Virus record (IMG/VR): IMGVR_UViG_3300030118_002628
Coordinates: 1-26,932 of that record
Reading direction: 5' to 3' (one strand)
Length of the DNA stretch: 26,932 bases
Origin: a virus
Each line of letters opens with the position of its first letter. Position 1 is the first letter of the stretch. The notes under the pieces are model-generated. The model was not told where the DNA came from, did not search any database, and saw nothing but the letters and a program-made list of their open reading frames with translations. A program made the translations under genes and the position numbers. Below are positions 16,013-22,725 of this stretch, piece after piece.

Positions 16013-17581
16013 TTAATATCCAAAGTTAGGGTCTGCTGCTTTAAATCCACCAGTGCTCATTATTGGATTATAATCAAACAGACTGCTTCTAGGTCTTGAC
16101 ATGATGCCATATCTTAAAGCATCATACAAGTGGTCTTCTGCGTTAGTGTTTATATCCTCTGGATTTCTCTTATCCAAAGGTAATGCTGGTAATTGAGAAA
16201 TAATATTAGTGCAGTTATTAAAAAATACTAGTCTAGGCTCATTTGTAAACTCATCAACTTGCAAACGTCTGTGTATTTCATTTTTACCAGATATTCTAGA
16301 TCCTCTACTTCTGTCTGAGGGTCTCCATCTACACCCACGTTGGATCATTTGCTCTGCCAAAGAAGGTCCAGTGTCTCCTCTTTTATGCCACAGACTACTG
16401 TCTAATACACCATAAGCTATCGTTCCATCATCCTTTTCTGCTTCTAATATCATGTCCGCTAAATCTGTAGCTAATACTTTTTGAGTGTAAAGCTCTCTAT
16501 ATACTACAAGTTGTTCATTAGGATTAACTGCAAACCAAACAACACCACTGTAACTACCATAACCATAGTCACAAGCTCTAAATCTCTTCCAGGTTTTAGG
16601 GATATTATAAGGTTGTACAACATGTATTTCTCTATTCCATTCTGTAAAAGCTGCTCCTTCAGCTACATCCCAATCTCCTTCTAATAATTGTCTTCTTTGT
16701 TGTTCAGGCAAAGAAAGTAAATTCATTTCATACTCACCTGATTCTACCAAATATGGGTTGTCAAACAATTTAGCAGGTATAAATCTTCTTTTGAATAAAG
16801 GAGTACCTTCTTTCGAATGACCTTTAGGATATGACAAAACCTTTCCTGTTTCTATGTCTGTAGCGTAAAATGCAGTATTTTCTGGAGCAGGATCTATAAA
16901 CATTTTTTTTACCCACTGATGTCCACTTCCTCCAGGGTTAGTAGTTGCCCTCATGTAAATAGGTAAATCTTTTGCAGCGGTACGCAATCTACTTCTAAGA
17001 TAATTCCAAGCAAAAGGAGTAGACCATTGTGTTAACTCATCAAATCCAATCCAGTTAAATGCTAAACCTTGATATCGTAAGACATCCTCATCTCTATCTA
17101 AATATGAAAACCAAAGTCTTCCTCCTTGAGGACTAACCCATTGCATTTTTCTCTCTGACCATTTAATACCAGGTATTGCTTTTGTATATAATTCTTGTGA
17201 CTTCCAAACTAGTTCTCTTAACTCTTCCGTAGTATGTCTAATTAATAATCCAGAAAATTGAGGGTGAGTTATATATCGTAGAGGGTCGGCTAACATAGCA
17301 AAAGATTTTCCTCCACCTGCACTACCCCCATAGAGAACCTCTCTTTCGGATGAAGCTAGAAATTGGGTTTGAGGACCTTTATTAGGCTCAAATATTACTT
17401 CTCTACCATTATAAGGAAGAGGTTCATCTACTAAATTTTTATTCTGTGTTGGTACAGTCTTCGATTTTGTCGTGAGCTCCGAGTCTGCCTTTTTCGAGCC
17501 TTTCGACTGTCTTGAGTGCTTTTTCGTATCTCTTAACCCATTGACGTTTAATTTTAGCTGTTCCTTTACGCTTTTTTTCAT
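16013..17581 (-). CDS. terL: Terminase large subunit (packaging ATPase/nuclease)
   Basis: A 522-residue protein with all key motors. The adenine-binding segment is GPQTQFLAS (about 69-77), Walker A is GGSAGGGKS (85-93), Walker B is FNWIGFDE (175-182) and the coupling motif is ATTNPGG (212-218). The nuclease acidic residues lie in RACDYGYG (D338), GVLDSS (D394) and EDHLYDALRYG (D483, D487). It cuts and translocates concatemeric DNA into the prohead. The conserved part begins near residue 59. The first 47 residues are basic, low in complexity, and overlap the preceding gene by 143 nt. No ATG, GTG or TTG exists in frame after 17581 until within the ATPase fold, so either this weakly placed ATG is used or the protein is made by frameshifting. 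Confidence 0.92.
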   Translation of the reverse strand: MKKSVKEQLKLNVNGLRDTKKHSRQSKGSKKADSELTTKSKTVPTQNKNLVDEPLPYNGREVIFEPNKGPQTQFLASSEREVLYGGSAGGGKSFAMLADPLRYITHPQFSGLLIRHTTEELRELVWKSQELYTKAIPGIKWSERKMQWVSPQGGRLWFSYLDRDEDVLRYQGLAFNWIGFDELTQWSTPFAWNYLRSRLRTAAKDLPIYMRATTNPGGSGHQWVKKMFIDPAPENTAFYATDIETGKVLSYPKGHSKEGTPLFKRRFIPAKLFDNPYLVESGEYEMNLLSLPEQQRRQLLEGDWDVAEGAAFTEWNREIHVVQPYNIPKTWKRFRACDYGYGSYSGVVWFAVNPNEQLVVYRELYTQKVLATDLADMILEAEKDDGTIAYGVLDSSLWHKRGDTGPSLAEQMIQRGCRWRPSDRSRGSRISGKNEIHRRLQVDEFTNEPRLVFFNNCTNIISQLPALPLDKRNPEDINTNAEDHLYDALRYGIMSRPRSSLFDYNPIMSTGGFKAADPNFGY

Positions 17582-17867
17582 CTTTAATTCTTTTTGTTAA
17601 TCCTACATGTGAAATATATCTTCCTGTTGTTTTCTCTAGCCATCTTGCAACTTCTCTATAACTGTATTGTTTTAAATGTAATTTTGCTTTTTCCAATGCA
17701 TCTAGCTCTAAATCTATTGGAAGTAGCAAAGAATTATCGTTAGGACATACCATATATCCAAAAGGTATCACACTAGTTGATCTAGGTATGGGTAACCACT
17801 TTCTTTTATTTTTGTCATCATTAGGTTCAGGTAACTCCCAAAAACCTAAACTTTCTCTAAAACTCAT
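17439..17867 (-). CDS. HTH protein upstream of terL, terminase-associated
   Basis: A 142-residue protein. The N-terminal half begins SFRESLGFWELPEPNDDKNK and includes PIPRSTSVIPFGYMV. The middle YSYREVARWLEKTTGRYISH with VGLTKRIKDEKKR is a clear helix-turn-helix of the recombinase/terminase-small type. A basic coiled coil follows (KRQWVKRYEKALKTVERLEK). Its stop lies 143 nt inside the TerL frame. It probably binds DNA during packaging. In some phages I recall such a segment being continuous with TerL, so a split or frameshifted fusion is possible. Confidence 0.75.
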   Translation of the reverse strand: MSFRESLGFWELPEPNDDKNKRKWLPIPRSTSVIPFGYMVCPNDNSLLLPIDLELDALEKAKLHLKQYSYREVARWLEKTTGRYISHVGLTKRIKDEKKRKGTAKIKRQWVKRYEKALKTVERLEKGRLGAHDKIEDCTNTE

Positions 17868-18107
17868 CTATTTTCTCTTTGGCTGTCTTTTTCTGTTAAA
17901 TTTTTTACTAACGACTCTTATATTTTTAGGTCTATTATCTAATGGATTCATATTAATATGATCTATTTCTTTTTTATCTCCTTTACGAACAATGCCTTTT
18001 TTCAGTAATTTATTTCGAGCTGAATTTCTAGCAGCTCTACGTTTTTTCTGAACTGGCAAAGCTCCATGAGTATCATATTCTCTGCGATAATTCCTAGTTT
18101 TTCTCAT
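17868..18107 (-). CDS. HNH-type endonuclease domain protein
   Basis: A 79-residue, very basic protein. The C-terminal half KKEIDHINMNPLDNRPKNIR carries the HNH signature (Asp-His at DHINMNPLDN, then Asn, and NIRVVSKKFNRKR). The N-terminal half is an Arg/Lys-rich DNA-binding tail (KKRRAARNSARNKLLKKGIV). It lies between TerS and the HTH protein, directly abutting the TerS gene stop. HNH proteins next to terminase genes often assist in DNA cleavage during packaging. Free-standing homing endonuclease is the alternative. It lacks extra domains, and activity is not proved by sequence. Confidence 0.75.
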   Translation of the reverse strand: MRKTRNYRREYDTHGALPVQKKRRAARNSARNKLLKKGIVRKGDKKEIDHINMNPLDNRPKNIRVVSKKFNRKRQPKRK

Positions 18108-18479
18108 TTAACTTTTTTCATCACTATTCTTAGGAGGTAAAATAAATACACCATTAGGTAGATTTACCTCCATTTTTTCAGTTTTACTATATCCAGTTCT
18201 ATCTAATAAATCTTTTGCTGCTGTCATTTTATCTCTAATGCCTAATTCGGTTGGATCATTTAAAGCATTAGCCATAGAATAAGCAGCACGGGGAGCTACT
18301 CTAGCTAGATAGTCTCTAGTAGCCTCAGATATCTCCTCTTTCATATGACGAATTATATCAGAAGTTTTAGTGCTATCTGCATATCCTGCTAACTTTTTAG
18401 CTAGAACAACGTCCCCATTTGCTTCATCAAAAAGAACTTCTAGTAGCTTTTGTTGTTTTTCAGTTAATTGTTTACTCAT
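18108..18479 (-). CDS. terS: Terminase small subunit (probable)
   Basis: A 123-residue protein. LTEKQQKLLEVLFDEANGDV and VLAKKLAGYADSTKTSDIIR form the terminase-small HTH pattern in which a Tyr-Ala-turn precedes the recognition helix. ATRDYLARVAPRAAYSMANA and GIRDKMTAAKDLLDRTGY follow, the usual helical oligomerisation part. The tail MEVNLPNGVFILPPK resembles TerS C-termini. It would recognise the packaging start and present DNA to TerL. The position four genes ahead of the portal and within the packaging module agrees. Confidence 0.8.
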   Translation of the reverse strand: MSKQLTEKQQKLLEVLFDEANGDVVLAKKLAGYADSTKTSDIIRHMKEEISEATRDYLARVAPRAAYSMANALNDPTELGIRDKMTAAKDLLDRTGYSKTEKMEVNLPNGVFILPPKNSDEKS

Positions 18480-18481
18480 CT

Positions 18482-18733
18482 TTATCTGTACCTAGCTGTT
18501 TTTTTAGCAATTCTTTTAGGTTGTTTAGAGAACTGTTTACCTTGTTGTTTAGCTTTTCGTTTAGCTCTAGAAGTAGCTGCATACTCAGCAGCGGATAAAC
18601 TTTTAATAGCTGCAGTTGGAAGATAACGTTCTCCCGTAGCTTTTTTACCTTGCGTAGAAGGTTTTCCACTTTTAGTTCTCCATTTTTGTTTTGTCCAGTC
18701 TTTTAAAGACTTTTGTGACTTTTTTAGTGCCAT
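18482..18733 (-). CDS. Very basic small protein, DUF5872-like
   Basis: An 83-residue protein with roughly a third Lys/Arg. It reads ALKKSQKSLKDWTKQKWRTK, SGKPSTQGKKATGERYLPTA, AIKSLSAAEYAATSRAKRK and ends QPKRIAKKTARYR. The KSLKDWTKQKWRTKSGKPS motif with GERYLP is familiar from small proteins of unknown role in marine phages and some giant viruses (DUF5872-type, from memory). It starts with a TAATG junction from the gene upstream, indicating coupled translation. A DNA-binding or packaged internal role is suggested by charge alone. Confidence 0.75.
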   Translation of the reverse strand: MALKKSQKSLKDWTKQKWRTKSGKPSTQGKKATGERYLPTAAIKSLSAAEYAATSRAKRKAKQQGKQFSKQPKRIAKKTARYR

Positions 18734-19143
18734 TATCTTCTTTTCATCCTAGTAGAACCTTTTTTAGTCATTCCACCATATCTCATTTTAGTTGCACCTT
18801 TTTTGGTCATACCACCTCGTTGCATTCTAGTAGCCCCCTTCTTGGTCATACCACCCCTTTGCATTCTAGTAGCTCCCTTCTTAGTCATACCACCACGTTG
18901 CATTTTGGTTGCACCTTTCTTAGTCATGCCTCCTCTTTGCATCTTAGTAGCACCTTTCTTAGTCATACCACCTCTTCTCATTTTGGTAGCTCCTTTCTTA
19001 GTCATGCCACCTCCTCTCATTTTGGTAGCTCCTTTTTTAGTCATCCCGCCTTTTGCCATTTTACCTTTACCATCAACTGTAAAAGCAGGGACCATTTTAC
19101 CTGTTTTTTTATCTTTTACCATTGGCATCTTGTGTTTAGTCAT
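18733..19143 (-). CDS. Eleven-residue-repeat KGGMTKKGATK protein
   Basis: A 136-residue protein. The chosen ATG (19143) has TAAAGGAG about 7 nt upstream; the longer frame reaching 19398 is a shadow over the upstream gene. After a short lead (MTKHKMPMVKDKKTGKMVPA, FTVDGKGKMAKGG) the whole remainder is eight tandem copies of GGMTKKGATKM plus R/Q-R, the last being GSTRMKRR. The repeats differ largely by synonymous changes, so protein sequence is under selection. The protein is extremely basic, glycine-rich and probably disordered. Related KGGM motifs occur in other genes here. Function unknown. Confidence 0.78.
   Translation of the reverse strand: MTKHKMPMVKDKKTGKMVPAFTVDGKGKMAKGGMTKKGATKMRGGGMTKKGATKMRRGGMTKKGATKMQRGGMTKKGATKMQRGGMTKKGATRMQRGGMTKKGATRMQRGGMTKKGATKMRYGGMTKKGSTRMKRR
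18740..19048 (-). repeat. Eight 33-bp coding tandem repeats
   Basis: Each 33-bp unit encodes GGMTKKGATKM and two basic or Gln residues. The eight copies are contiguous and in frame, with no indels breaking the frame. Variation falls mainly at third codon positions and at the two variable residues after the Met. Confidence 0.85.
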
Positions 19144-19144
19144 C

Positions 19145-19837
19145 TTAGTCTCCTTTATTATCTTCGTTAGCATACATATTGTTGAATGTTTCCTCTGGGT
19201 CAAGATAACTTTCGTGTATCTCAGCTGCATGAAGAAACTGACTGGGTTTAAAATCTGGTGCACCTTGACCAGTTTCCCATAAAGCAGGACTTGTAGCCCT
19301 AACTCTATTATTTGGTAGGGCAACAATATTACCCTTCCATTCTCCTGAAAGTAATTGCAATACATGACTTTGCTTATGTTGAGCTGCATCATCAGCAATA
19401 TGACTTTCTGTATAATCTACTGTAAACATATACTGAGCAGTAAACCACTCTCCATCTATTTTACATTGCCAAGGACTGGAACTTACTCTTTCCATCTTTA
19501 CTATGGCATGATTATGGGAACTACAATCCCAAGGTTGTGCTAGATAAGTTTCCATTTTCTCTGGGAAATCTTCAAATGACTCATATGTATCATCTGCAAC
19601 TAATGCAGTAATAGGCATTCTTGCCCACATAGCACCCCCATGAACATTATCAGTGTCATAAAACTCACTTTCATTTCCTGTAAATACAACTTGAAAACTT
19701 AAACATCTATCTGGTATTGTATTAACAGCTATGGCATTTGCATGGAGATATTCTCCATGATACTCTTCATGATTATTTGTAAATTCTTTTCTTACCCAAC
19801 ATTTAAAGTAGGGTATATCGCTAATTAAATACGGCAT
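19145..19837 (-). CDS. Conserved-looking globular protein, function unknown
   Basis: A 230-residue protein unlike its basic neighbours, with aromatic-rich globular composition. The opening PYLISDIPYFKCWVRKEFTN and the later GGAMWARMPITALVADDTYE, TYLAQPWDCSSHNHAIVKME and SSPWQCKIDGEWFTAQYMFT are segments I associate with a protein widely present in marine phages, always without known role. Near the C-terminus GEWKGNIVALPNNRVRATSP and ALWETGQGAPDFKPSQFLHA follow. No membrane segment. The start overlaps the preceding stop by 1 nt (TAATG). It could be a virion or host-modifying protein. Confidence 0.75.
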   Translation of the reverse strand: MPYLISDIPYFKCWVRKEFTNNHEEYHGEYLHANAIAVNTIPDRCLSFQVVFTGNESEFYDTDNVHGGAMWARMPITALVADDTYESFEDFPEKMETYLAQPWDCSSHNHAIVKMERVSSSPWQCKIDGEWFTAQYMFTVDYTESHIADDAAQHKQSHVLQLLSGEWKGNIVALPNNRVRATSPALWETGQGAPDFKPSQFLHAAEIHESYLDPEETFNNMYANEDNKGD

Positions 19838-20136
19838 TATGATTTCTTCCTTTCGTTTTCTCTTTTAAGTTGTAATTTTGCTTGTTTGGCTAGTCGGGCA
19901 ACCTCCATTTTGCCCATAACTTTAGCTCTTTGTTCTAAAACAGTTAGTATTTGTATTTTTCTTGCATAAGGTTTTCTTATTCTTTTTACTTTTGCTATAG
20001 TGTCTTTCGTATCCTTAACTGTAGCAAACTTAATACTGACTGTATCTTTTGGATTTTCATCCGTATACAGCCTTCTACCACTTCCTTTAGGTTTTTTACC
20101 TGTACCTACTTTTGGATCTGGTTTTTTTCTTGCCAT
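19837..20136 (-). CDS. Basic small protein (KKPKGSGRRLYTDENPKDTV family)
   Basis: A 99-residue basic protein. A Lys/Gly/Pro-rich lead (RKKPDPKVGTGKKPKGSGRR) is followed by LYTDENPKDTVSIKFATVKD and RKPYARKIQILTVLEQRAKV, ending in a Lys/Arg-rich helix. The GSGRRLYTDENPKDTV and KPYARKIQILT segments recur in marine phage and some eukaryotic-virus small proteins, as I recall. The role is not known. It is coupled to the next gene by TAATG. Confidence 0.75.
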   Translation of the reverse strand: MARKKPDPKVGTGKKPKGSGRRLYTDENPKDTVSIKFATVKDTKDTIAKVKRIRKPYARKIQILTVLEQRAKVMGKMEVARLAKQAKLQLKRENERKKS

Positions 20137-20158
20137 GTCTTAGCTGCCTTTAAACATA

Positions 20159-20446
20159 TTAATTTCTGTAGCCTCCGCCTTTTGCTTTGTATTCTCTGGC
20201 TAACATTTGTGCTTTTCTTGCTGACCATTGACCAGCACCTCCACCTTTTGTACCCGCTTTAATTTTATTAAATAAATTCTTACGCATTGTGGGTTTTGTA
20301 TAATTACCTGCTTTATTAACTGTGCTACCTCCTTTATTTAATTTTATAGCAGAAAGTTTTTTTGCTTGACTAGCATGGGCTTTACTTGCTTTTTTTAGTT
20401 TAGAAACTACAGTTTTAATAGCTTTTTTTGCTTGTTTTTTCTTCAT
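20159..20446 (-). CDS. Basic small protein with GGGAGQWSARKAQ motif
   Basis: A 95-residue protein with an N-terminal Lys/Ala helix (KKAIKTVVSKLKKASKAHAS), an NKGGSTVNKAGNYTKPTMRK segment, and a C-terminal GTKGGGAGQWSARKAQMLAR with EYKAKGGGYRN. The GQWSARKAQ-EY-K-GGGY end is a recurrent module in phage and giant virus small basic proteins. Highly basic with no acidic clusters, consistent with nucleic-acid binding or packaging with the genome. It begins at a TAATG junction. Role unknown. Confidence 0.75.
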   Translation of the reverse strand: MKKKQAKKAIKTVVSKLKKASKAHASQAKKLSAIKLNKGGSTVNKAGNYTKPTMRKNLFNKIKAGTKGGGAGQWSARKAQMLAREYKAKGGGYRN

Positions 20447-20718
20447 TATGATGCCACCTTTATAACTACACTCGCTATTATTATAACGACAATAGCTACA
20501 ATCGCTATATTTGTTGTCGTAAATTTAGATTTATTTTTACTGAAATCTAAAGGTTCTTTGAGTTTTTGTTCATATGCTTCATTAACATTAGGAGTTGCAG
20601 GATTATCTGCTTTAAAATGTCCTTTAGTGTTTCTAGCCCTTTTTAATTTTTTAGTAGTCGTAGCTTTTTTAGCTGTTACTTTAGTTTTGTTTTTAACTTT
20701 ATTTTTTTTATTTACCAT
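20446..20718 (-). CDS. Basic small protein with C-terminal membrane segment
   Basis: A 90-residue protein. The N-terminal third is Lys/Thr-rich (NKKNKVKNKTKVTAKKATTT), followed by RARNTKGHFKADNPATPNVN, then a polar stretch. The C-terminal membrane helix (NIAIVAIVVIIIASVVIKV) lies at about residues 69-87, a tail-anchored layout with the basic part likely in the cytoplasm. It is embedded in the run of basic small genes. Function unknown; possible roles are membrane tethering of DNA or a lysis accessory. Confidence 0.75.
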   Translation of the reverse strand: MVNKKNKVKNKTKVTAKKATTTKKLKRARNTKGHFKADNPATPNVNEAYEQKLKEPLDFSKNKSKFTTTNIAIVAIVVIIIASVVIKVAS

Positions 20719-20722
20719 AATA

Positions 20723-21022
20723 TCACCATTTCACTTTATGTGCCCAATATCTAGCTGAAAATTTATCAGGATTTTTATCTTGTGCATCATGCCTTGCATA
20801 ATAACTTTTTCTTCTAGCTTTATCTTTAGCTGTTTTTGGATTTTTCCCAGCCCCTCTAACGCCTTGTTGCCCAAATCGTATTACTTTTAGTTCGTGGGTT
20901 TTAGATTTTTCAGCTACAACAATATGAGATTTTGTTTTGTGACTAGGAGTTCTTTTGGCTTGATTCGTTTTTGATAAGCCATATTTTTTAAGTAGAGCTT
21001 TTTTACGATCTGAGTGTGGCAT
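20723..21022 (-). CDS. Basic small protein ending in ARYWAHKVKW
   Basis: A 99-residue basic protein, opening PHSDRKKALLKKYGLSKTNQ. Its core is ELKVIRFGQQGVRGAGKNPK followed by ARRKSYYARHDAQDKNPDKF and the end SARYWAHKVKW. The RFGQQGV and the SYYARHDAQ / SARYW-HKVKW blocks are recognisable from marine phage and giant-virus small proteins of unknown function. AGGA lies 7 nt upstream of the ATG. The 55-bp gap ahead of it is the widest within the basic-gene run and is AT-rich without a clear promoter. Confidence 0.75.
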   Translation of the reverse strand: MPHSDRKKALLKKYGLSKTNQAKRTPSHKTKSHIVVAEKSKTHELKVIRFGQQGVRGAGKNPKTAKDKARRKSYYARHDAQDKNPDKFSARYWAHKVKW

Positions 21023-21077
21023 CCATATATCCTAATATTCTGTAGTTATATCTAAATACTTTTTAATTACAAGTTAA

Positions 21078-21428
21078 TTATGCAGTTGTTACTTTTGGCA
21101 CTTCAATAAAAGAAGCAACCACATGAATTCTATTTGCTGTTCCTGCTGTAACCTTTAAAATATCAGCAGAGGTCAATATTAACTCATTTGTCAATAATTC
21201 TAGTGTTCCTTTCGCACCTATTGCCTTATCTTTATAAATACTGAAAACATCTGATCCATTTGTCAATGTTAATGTGATTGTATCTGCATTACCACTATCC
21301 TCAGATACTAAAATAGAAGTTACAAAAGTATCCATTAAACTAGGACAAGTATACAAAGTTGTTACATCTGTTGTTGTTAAGTCTAACTTTGCATTTTTAT
21401 ATCTTGATGTTCTTAATACATTAGCCAT
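21078..21428 (-). CDS. Beta-rich virion protein candidate
   Basis: A 116-residue protein with alternating strands (VTTLYTCPSLMDTFVTSILV, ADTITLTLTNGSDVFSIYKD, LTSADILKVTAGTANRIHVV) and few charged residues, resembling a small beta-sandwich decoration or fibre protein. The TYTCPSLMDTFVTSI / DILKV / HVVASFIEV pattern parallels that of the fibre-cluster protein at 3477-3869. It stands between the lysis genes and the basic-protein run, far from the fibre genes. Role inferred from fold only. Confidence 0.7.
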   Translation of the reverse strand: MANVLRTSRYKNAKLDLTTTDVTTLYTCPSLMDTFVTSILVSEDSGNADTITLTLTNGSDVFSIYKDKAIGAKGTLELLTNELILTSADILKVTAGTANRIHVVASFIEVPKVTTA

Positions 21429-21441
21429 TAACTATACTCTA

Positions 21442-21645
21442 TTAGTAAGAATCTTCCAAAACACAATCAAGCTGCATTGTATAGAATAAATTATTCTCAT
21501 GTCTTTTCCAATTATCTTCATTAATAAGTTTTTGACACTCCTCAAACGTAAAATACTCTTTCATAACATACTGATTACCTGTATATTCCCACTGAGTTCC
21601 ATTATAACCCCAAACACTAATTAATAACAAATAAATCTTCATCAT
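21442..21645 (-). CDS. Small exported or membrane-anchored protein next to endolysin
   Basis: A 67-residue protein with a short hydrophobic N-terminus (MMKIYLLLISVWGYNG) that looks like a signal or anchor, then a polar, aromatic, Cys-containing domain (YVMKEYFTFEECQKLINEDN, FYTMQLDCVLEDSY; two Cys). It overlaps the endolysin stop by 4 nt (ATGA), so is co-translated with it. A spanin-like or periplasmic lysis accessory is possible, but no lipobox or long coiled coil is present to support this. Confidence 0.7.
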   Translation of the reverse strand: MMKIYLLLISVWGYNGTQWEYTGNQYVMKEYFTFEECQKLINEDNWKRHENNLFYTMQLDCVLEDSY

Positions 21646-22094
21646 GACAATTCAAAATGAGGACCATCAATAAAAGGTCGTCTTCCTTGACTGCGTCTTA
21701 AATCAATATATTGATTCATAACCTCTTCCATACTGTGATTCGTATCAGCTATATTGTTAACATGCCAAGCTGCTCCCCAACGTACACTTACATTCTCTAC
21801 TTTTGCAGCTTCTTTCATGGCATCCGCTATGTCATCATATAAATTTAACTCCCATGAAGCTCTTCCTGCTACATATGCCATTAAATCAACAGCTAACCCA
21901 TCAATATGCTTTGATTTTAGTGTTTGAGAAGCTCCTTTTTCAACTAGAGCCTTCTGTTCAGCCATAGTTCTTAAACCGCAGATCACTCCAAAATCTACTT
22001 TTGTCTCTTTTATGGCTCTTTTTACAACTTTTACAAGTTTATTGTTAACACCTTTTAATCTATCTTGGCTTTTTGTTGATAATTTAAATGTCAT
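21642..22094 (-). CDS. Endolysin, peptidase M15-like (D-Ala-D-Ala / L-Ala-D-Glu peptidase)
   Basis: A 150-residue protein with the M15 zinc-peptidase motifs: SKHIDGLAVD (residues 61-70, zinc-binding His63 and Asp70) and GPHFEL near the C-terminus (third ligand His146, with Glu148 nearby). The GVICGLRTMAEQKALVEKGA stretch (about 36-55) is the usual lead into the fold, and the length is typical for a single-domain phage lysin. It would cut the peptide part of peptidoglycan and is released by the holin encoded upstream. It overlaps both neighbours by 4 nt. No signal peptide, so it depends on the holin. Confidence 0.88.
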   Translation of the reverse strand: MTFKLSTKSQDRLKGVNNKLVKVVKRAIKETKVDFGVICGLRTMAEQKALVEKGASQTLKSKHIDGLAVDLMAYVAGRASWELNLYDDIADAMKEAAKVENVSVRWGAAWHVNNIADTNHSMEEVMNQYIDLRRSQGRRPFIDGPHFELS

Positions 22095-22255
22095 AGTTTA
22101 TTTCCTTTTTGTTTTGTATTTCCTAATCTACGTTGGTCTTCTTTTTCTTTACATGGGATACATACACTATTAACTTTCCGAAATTTTTTCGTCTTGTATG
22201 TATATACATTAAATATTTTTACCTCTTGTTTGCAAATAGGGCATTTTGGTGGCAT
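22091..22255 (-). CDS. 54-residue zinc-ribbon protein
   Basis: A short ORF starting at ATG 22255 and ending in a TGA that overlaps the endolysin start (ATGA), supporting real coupled translation. It contains two Cys pairs, CPIC (residues 5-8) and CIPC (32-35), separated by 23 residues, a four-Cys zinc-ribbon layout. The remainder is basic (KTKKFRKVNS, KEKEDQRRLGNTKQKGNKL). It would bind zinc and perhaps nucleic acid. The family is not identified. Confidence 0.72.
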   Translation of the reverse strand: MPPKCPICKQEVKIFNVYTYKTKKFRKVNSVCIPCKEKEDQRRLGNTKQKGNKL

Positions 22256-22262
22256 TTAACAT

Positions 22263-22568
22263 CTATGATTTGGATGTTAACGTCACAAATCGTCCTCTTC
22301 TGCCTTGATTTTCTCTTCTTTGTCCTCTAAATGTCATTCCACCTCCATAAAACATACCTGTTTTACGATAATCCTTCATCATACCACCTTTATTCATTGA
22401 TAATCCAGTTGTTGGATTAATTTTTTTCTTGTTACCCATCATCATACCCCCTATATTTGCCTTTTTTGTAGCATTTTTTGTTTTTTTAGAAGGTTTTTCC
22501 ATTATTCCTACAGCAATTACAATTTCTGCTGCTGCTTTTTTTGACTTAGAATCGGATTTATGTTTCAT
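22263..22568 (-). CDS. KGGM-motif basic protein
   Basis: A 101-residue protein. The preferred ATG (22568, MKHKSDSKSKKAAAE) has AAGGAG about 10 nt upstream; an alternative start 11 codons earlier (22601) gives 112. It is rich in Lys, Gly, Met and Arg, with GGMMMGNKKKINPTTGLSMN, KGGMMKDYRKTGMFYGGGMT and a final GQRRENQGRRGRF. The NKGGMMK motif parallels the repeat protein at 18733-19143 and the C-terminus of the 522-residue protein at 12158. Its 5' end overlaps the preceding zinc-ribbon gene by 11 nt. Function unknown. Confidence 0.72.
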   Translation of the reverse strand: MKHKSDSKSKKAAAEIVIAVGIMEKPSKKTKNATKKANIGGMMMGNKKKINPTTGLSMNKGGMMKDYRKTGMFYGGGMTFRGQRRENQGRRGRFVTLTSKS

Positions 22569-22725
22569 CTTTTTTTTTCTCCTTGTTCGGTAAGTATACA
22601 TCTACATGACAATCACATTTTGGACAACTTAAATTTGTTAATTGACAATAATAATCACTTTCTTTCTCGTTTATCTCTCTAGTGCCACCCCAAATAAGTT
22701 CTGTTTTACAATGCCAACATCTCAC
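22558..22725 (-). CDS. 55-residue zinc-ribbon protein with GTG start
   Basis: The frame starts with GTG 22725 overlapping the holin stop as GTGA, a normal coupling junction. The protein has CWHC (residues 3-6), Cys27, and CPKCDC (34-39), a zinc-ribbon arrangement, and a Lys-rich C-terminus (YLPNKEKKKDET). Together with the 54-residue gene at 22091 it gives two tiny zinc-ribbon genes within the lysis cluster. Function unknown; a nucleic-acid-binding or structural zinc knuckle is the likely type. Confidence 0.7.
   Translation of the reverse strand: MRCWHCKTELIWGGTREINEKESDYYCQLTNLSCPKCDCHVDVYLPNKEKKKDET

Noticed and set aside
18691-19282. Repetitive plus-strand frames opposite the 33-bp repeats
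   Set aside because: The repetition is inherited from the minus-strand repeat gene, whose variation is synonymous in its own frame only.
19144-19398. N-terminal extension of the repeat protein up to 19398
   Set aside because: It overlaps the well-formed 230-residue gene and has a non-protein-like composition; ATG 19143 has a strong ribosome-binding site.
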